The notes under the pieces were generated by a model. The model was not told where the DNA came from, made no database searches, and saw only the letters and a program-made list of their open reading frames with translations. A DNA stretch of 64,000 nt from Acidiphilium sp. C61 (GTDB taxonomy: Bacteria > Pseudomonadota > Alphaproteobacteria > Acetobacterales > Acetobacteraceae): contig NZ_CACTIA010000005.1 of assembly GCF_902712915.1 (NCBI RefSeq), positions 3,136,501-3,200,500 of the forward strand. The letters run 5' to 3'. The position numbers and the translations under genes were made by a program. This document shows positions 62,430 to 64,000 of the stretch, piece by piece (within the stretch, counting starts at the first letter, position 1; every line of letters begins with the position of its first letter).

Positions 62430-62452
62430 AGCATCTTTATCCGATCAGATGC
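62427..62452. repeat. Half hairpin-A repeat at the LysR stop, copy 11
   Basis: TAGAGCATCTTTATCCGATC then AGATGC: only the left arm of hairpin A remains. Its first three bases are the LysR stop codon. Confidence 0.7.
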
Positions 62453-62463
62453 GGCGATCGGGA

Positions 62464-62661
62464 TCAGTTGCGCGATTCGAGGCGCTGGATCGATTTCAGC
62501 TGATGGGTGAATGCCGTGCGTCCGCCGGTATGGGACAGGCTCTGGACCGTGGCGCCCTGCTGCTGTTGCGGCCCGCTTGCGGCCGGCATGGCCTGTGCCG
62601 CGACCGGGGCTATGCCGACCATGATGGCGAGGGCGGCGGTGATCATCGTTCTTGTGCGCAT
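62464..62661 (-). CDS. Small exported protein, 65 residues
   Basis: Begins MRTRTMITAALAIMVGIAPV with a signal peptide cut near AQA. The mature part is about 40 residues with a Gln run (SGPQQQQGATVQSLSHTGG) and ends in LKSIQRLESRN. GGAG lies upstream of ATG 62661. I do not recognise a family. Convergent with the LysR gene. Confidence 0.55.
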   Translation of the reverse strand: MRTRTMITAALAIMVGIAPVAAQAMPAASGPQQQQGATVQSLSHTGGRTAFTHQLKSIQRLESRN

Positions 62662-62882
62662 GGAAAAACTCCGTGTTGGTGATGCGGGACGCGCCCGCTT
62701 GCAACGGAGATGGGTCGCCGCGGGTGGCGCCGGAACATCCGGGTGGCGGCTAATACTCATGCCGTGCGCGTATGAGCGGGCGGGGCACCGCGAACGCTGC
62801 GGTGAACGGTGCGGCGCCGGCACGGCGATGGCGAGGCGCCAGGGCATTGACGCGGACCGCCCGGGTTTGGTTCGATGCGATC

Positions 62883-63086
62883 ATGAAAACAGGAATTCTG
62901 CGTTGCGCCTCCCTGGTGGCGCTGTTCGCCGGCCTTGCCGGCGGTCTTTCGGGCTGCGGGCTGGCGGCGGCGCCGTGCCGGGTGACATCGGCGGGGCTGA
63001 AGATCATCCCGCTGGTGGGGCCGGTGGCGGCGGCGCCGAGCGATGCCTGCGCCAACGCGATCGACCCGACGCCCACGCGAAGCTGA
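62883..63086 (+). CDS. Small lipoprotein-like protein (DUF6726-like)
   Basis: A 67-residue protein beginning with a signal peptide whose end fits a lipobox (FAGLAGGLSGC). The rest (CRVTSAGLKIIPLVGPVAAA, then PSDACANAID) resembles short proteins I know as DUF6726. Cysteines at about 24, 31 and 55. Role unknown. The family name is from memory and tentative. Confidence 0.6.
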   Translation: MKTGILRCASLVALFAGLAGGLSGCGLAAAPCRVTSAGLKIIPLVGPVAAAPSDACANAIDPTPTRS

Positions 63087-63179
63087 TCCTCTACTCCTCC
63101 TGACATCGCCCGCTGCCGCTGAGGGTGCGGAGAGCGTGCACCGCCGCGCCCGGTGCGGACGCGGCGGCGGAGCAAAAGA

Positions 63180-64000
63180 TCAGGCGGAGGCTTTGGCCTC
63201 GCGCCGGCGGTCGTGCAGGATGAACTCGGTGTAGCCGTTCGGCTGGGTGCGACCCTTGAGAACGAGGTCGCACGCCGCCTGGAAGGCGATACCGTCGAAG
63301 CCCGGCGCAATGTTGCGATAGGCCGGGTCGCCCGCGTTCTGGCCATCGACCACCGCGGCCATGCGCTTCATCGTCTCCATCACCTGGGCCTCGGAGACGA
63401 TGCCGTGATGCAGCCAGTTGGCGATGTGCTGGGCGGAGATGCGCAGGGTGGCGCGGTCTTCCATCAGCGCGACGTTGTGGATGTCCGGCACCTTGGAGCA
63501 GCCGATCCCCTGGTCGATCCAGCGGACGACGTAGCCGAGGATGCCCTGGGCGTTGTTGTCGAGCTCCTGCTGGATGTCGTCCGGCTGCCAGTTCGGGCGG
63601 TCGGCCAGCGGGATGGTCAGCAGGTCGGTGAGCGAGCCCATCGGGCGGGAGGCCAGTTCGGCCTGGCGGGCGGCGACATCGACCATGTGGTAGTGCAGGG
63701 CGTGCAGCGTGGCCGCGGTGGGCGAGGGCACCCAGGCGGTATTGGCGCCGGCGCGGGGGTGGCCGACCTTCTGGTCGAGCATGGCCGCCATCGCGTCGGG
63801 CGCGGCCCACATGCCCTTGCCGATCTGGGCGTGGCCGGGCAGGCCGCAGACGATGCCGATATCGACGTTGCGGTCCTCATACGCCTTGATCCAGGGCGTA
63901 TTCCTGATCTCGTTCTTGCGGATCATCGGGCCGGCCTCGATCGAGGTGTGGATTTCGTCGCCGGTGCGGTCGAGGAAGCCGGTGTTGATGAAGAAGATGC
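63180..64000 (-). CDS. glcB: Malate synthase G, C-terminal part (5' end beyond window)
   Basis: The last 273 residues of malate synthase G, which condenses glyoxylate and acetyl-CoA to malate. Recognisable segments are [60 protein letters not shown] and [20 protein letters not shown]. The catalytic base Asp lies in the [18 protein letters not shown] segment. The frame is open to the right edge, so the gene starts outside. It implies a glyoxylate or glycolate route. Confidence 0.95.
   Translation of the reverse strand, partial: IFFINTGFLDRTGDEIHTSIEAGPMIRKNEIRNTPWIKAYEDRNVDIGIVCGLPGHAQIGKGMWAAPDAMAAMLDQKVGHPRAGANTAWVPSPTAATLHALHYHMVDVAARQAELASRPMGSLTDLLTIPLADRPNWQPDDIQQELDNNAQGILGYVVRWIDQGIGCSKVPDIHNVALMEDRATLRISAQHIANWLHHGIVSEAQVMETMKRMAAVVDGQNAGDPAYRNIAPGFDGIAFQAACDLVLKGRTQPNGYTEFILHDRRREAKASA

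Noticed and set aside
3355..62452. The repeated elements as a CRISPR array
   Set aside because: Copies are kilobases apart, about 105 bp long, with internal dyads and no regular spacers; no cas genes are present.

Overview
The window is 64 kb of high-GC alphaproteobacterial chromosome. The gene content points to the Acetobacteraceae, most likely an Acidiphilium-like acidophile. Pointers are a fused transaldolase/glucose-6-phosphate isomerase at the head of a pentose-phosphate operon, a DabA/DabB inorganic-carbon pump, a BciA-type 8-vinyl reductase (bacteriochlorophyll synthesis), ArsH, and several proteins of unknown function. The taxonomic call is inference from gene content only. Both ends are cut genes: gyrA on the left and malate synthase G on the right.

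Layout. 1-13.4 kb is mostly housekeeping: gyrA 3' end, coaD, a secreted cyclophilin, tRNA-Lys, a PH-domain membrane protein, an L,D-transpeptidase lipoprotein, a ScfR-type regulator, recF, maoC-ribF, a glycosyltransferase, a DUF2125 protein, an MFS exporter and an MsbA-like ABC exporter. 13.4-17.6 kb is an accessory module with an AT-rich leader: a TibC-like O-heptosyltransferase followed by a strand-loop-strand repeat protein that ends in a Hint domain. 18.4-23 kb is a branched-chain amino-acid ABC transporter operon whose livM is frameshifted by a 10-bp tandem duplication. 23-36 kb holds PPK2, an epoxide hydrolase, small unknowns, a TetR regulator hit by an IS5-family element, a chemoreceptor, a cytochrome c, a TonB-dependent receptor and an MscS channel. 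36-41 kb holds arsH, bciA, an IS3-family element, and remnants of coq7 and a DCC-family gene. 41-44 kb is rmuC-lepA. 44.5-54.8 kb is the sugar operon (tal-pgi, gnd, zwf, a HAD phosphatase, pgl, an rpiA-gntK fusion, a GH15 glycosidase). 55-64 kb holds YceI, an acyl-CoA ligase, the DAB operon with a divergent LysR regulator, small exported proteins and malate synthase.

How the genes work together. The sugar operon is a nearly complete oxidative pentose-phosphate set with a gluconate entry point (gluconokinase) and a glucoside-hydrolysing enzyme, typical of acetic acid bacteria that depend on this route. DabA/DabB with its LysR gene suggests CO2 fixation capacity. The TibC-like enzyme and its neighbour look like a modifying enzyme and its substrate.

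The most striking non-coding structure is a family of about 105-bp intergenic repeats made of two linked hairpins, with at least a dozen full, partial or tandem copies. They lie mostly between convergent genes, and in several cases the repeat itself supplies the TAG stop codon of the adjoining gene.
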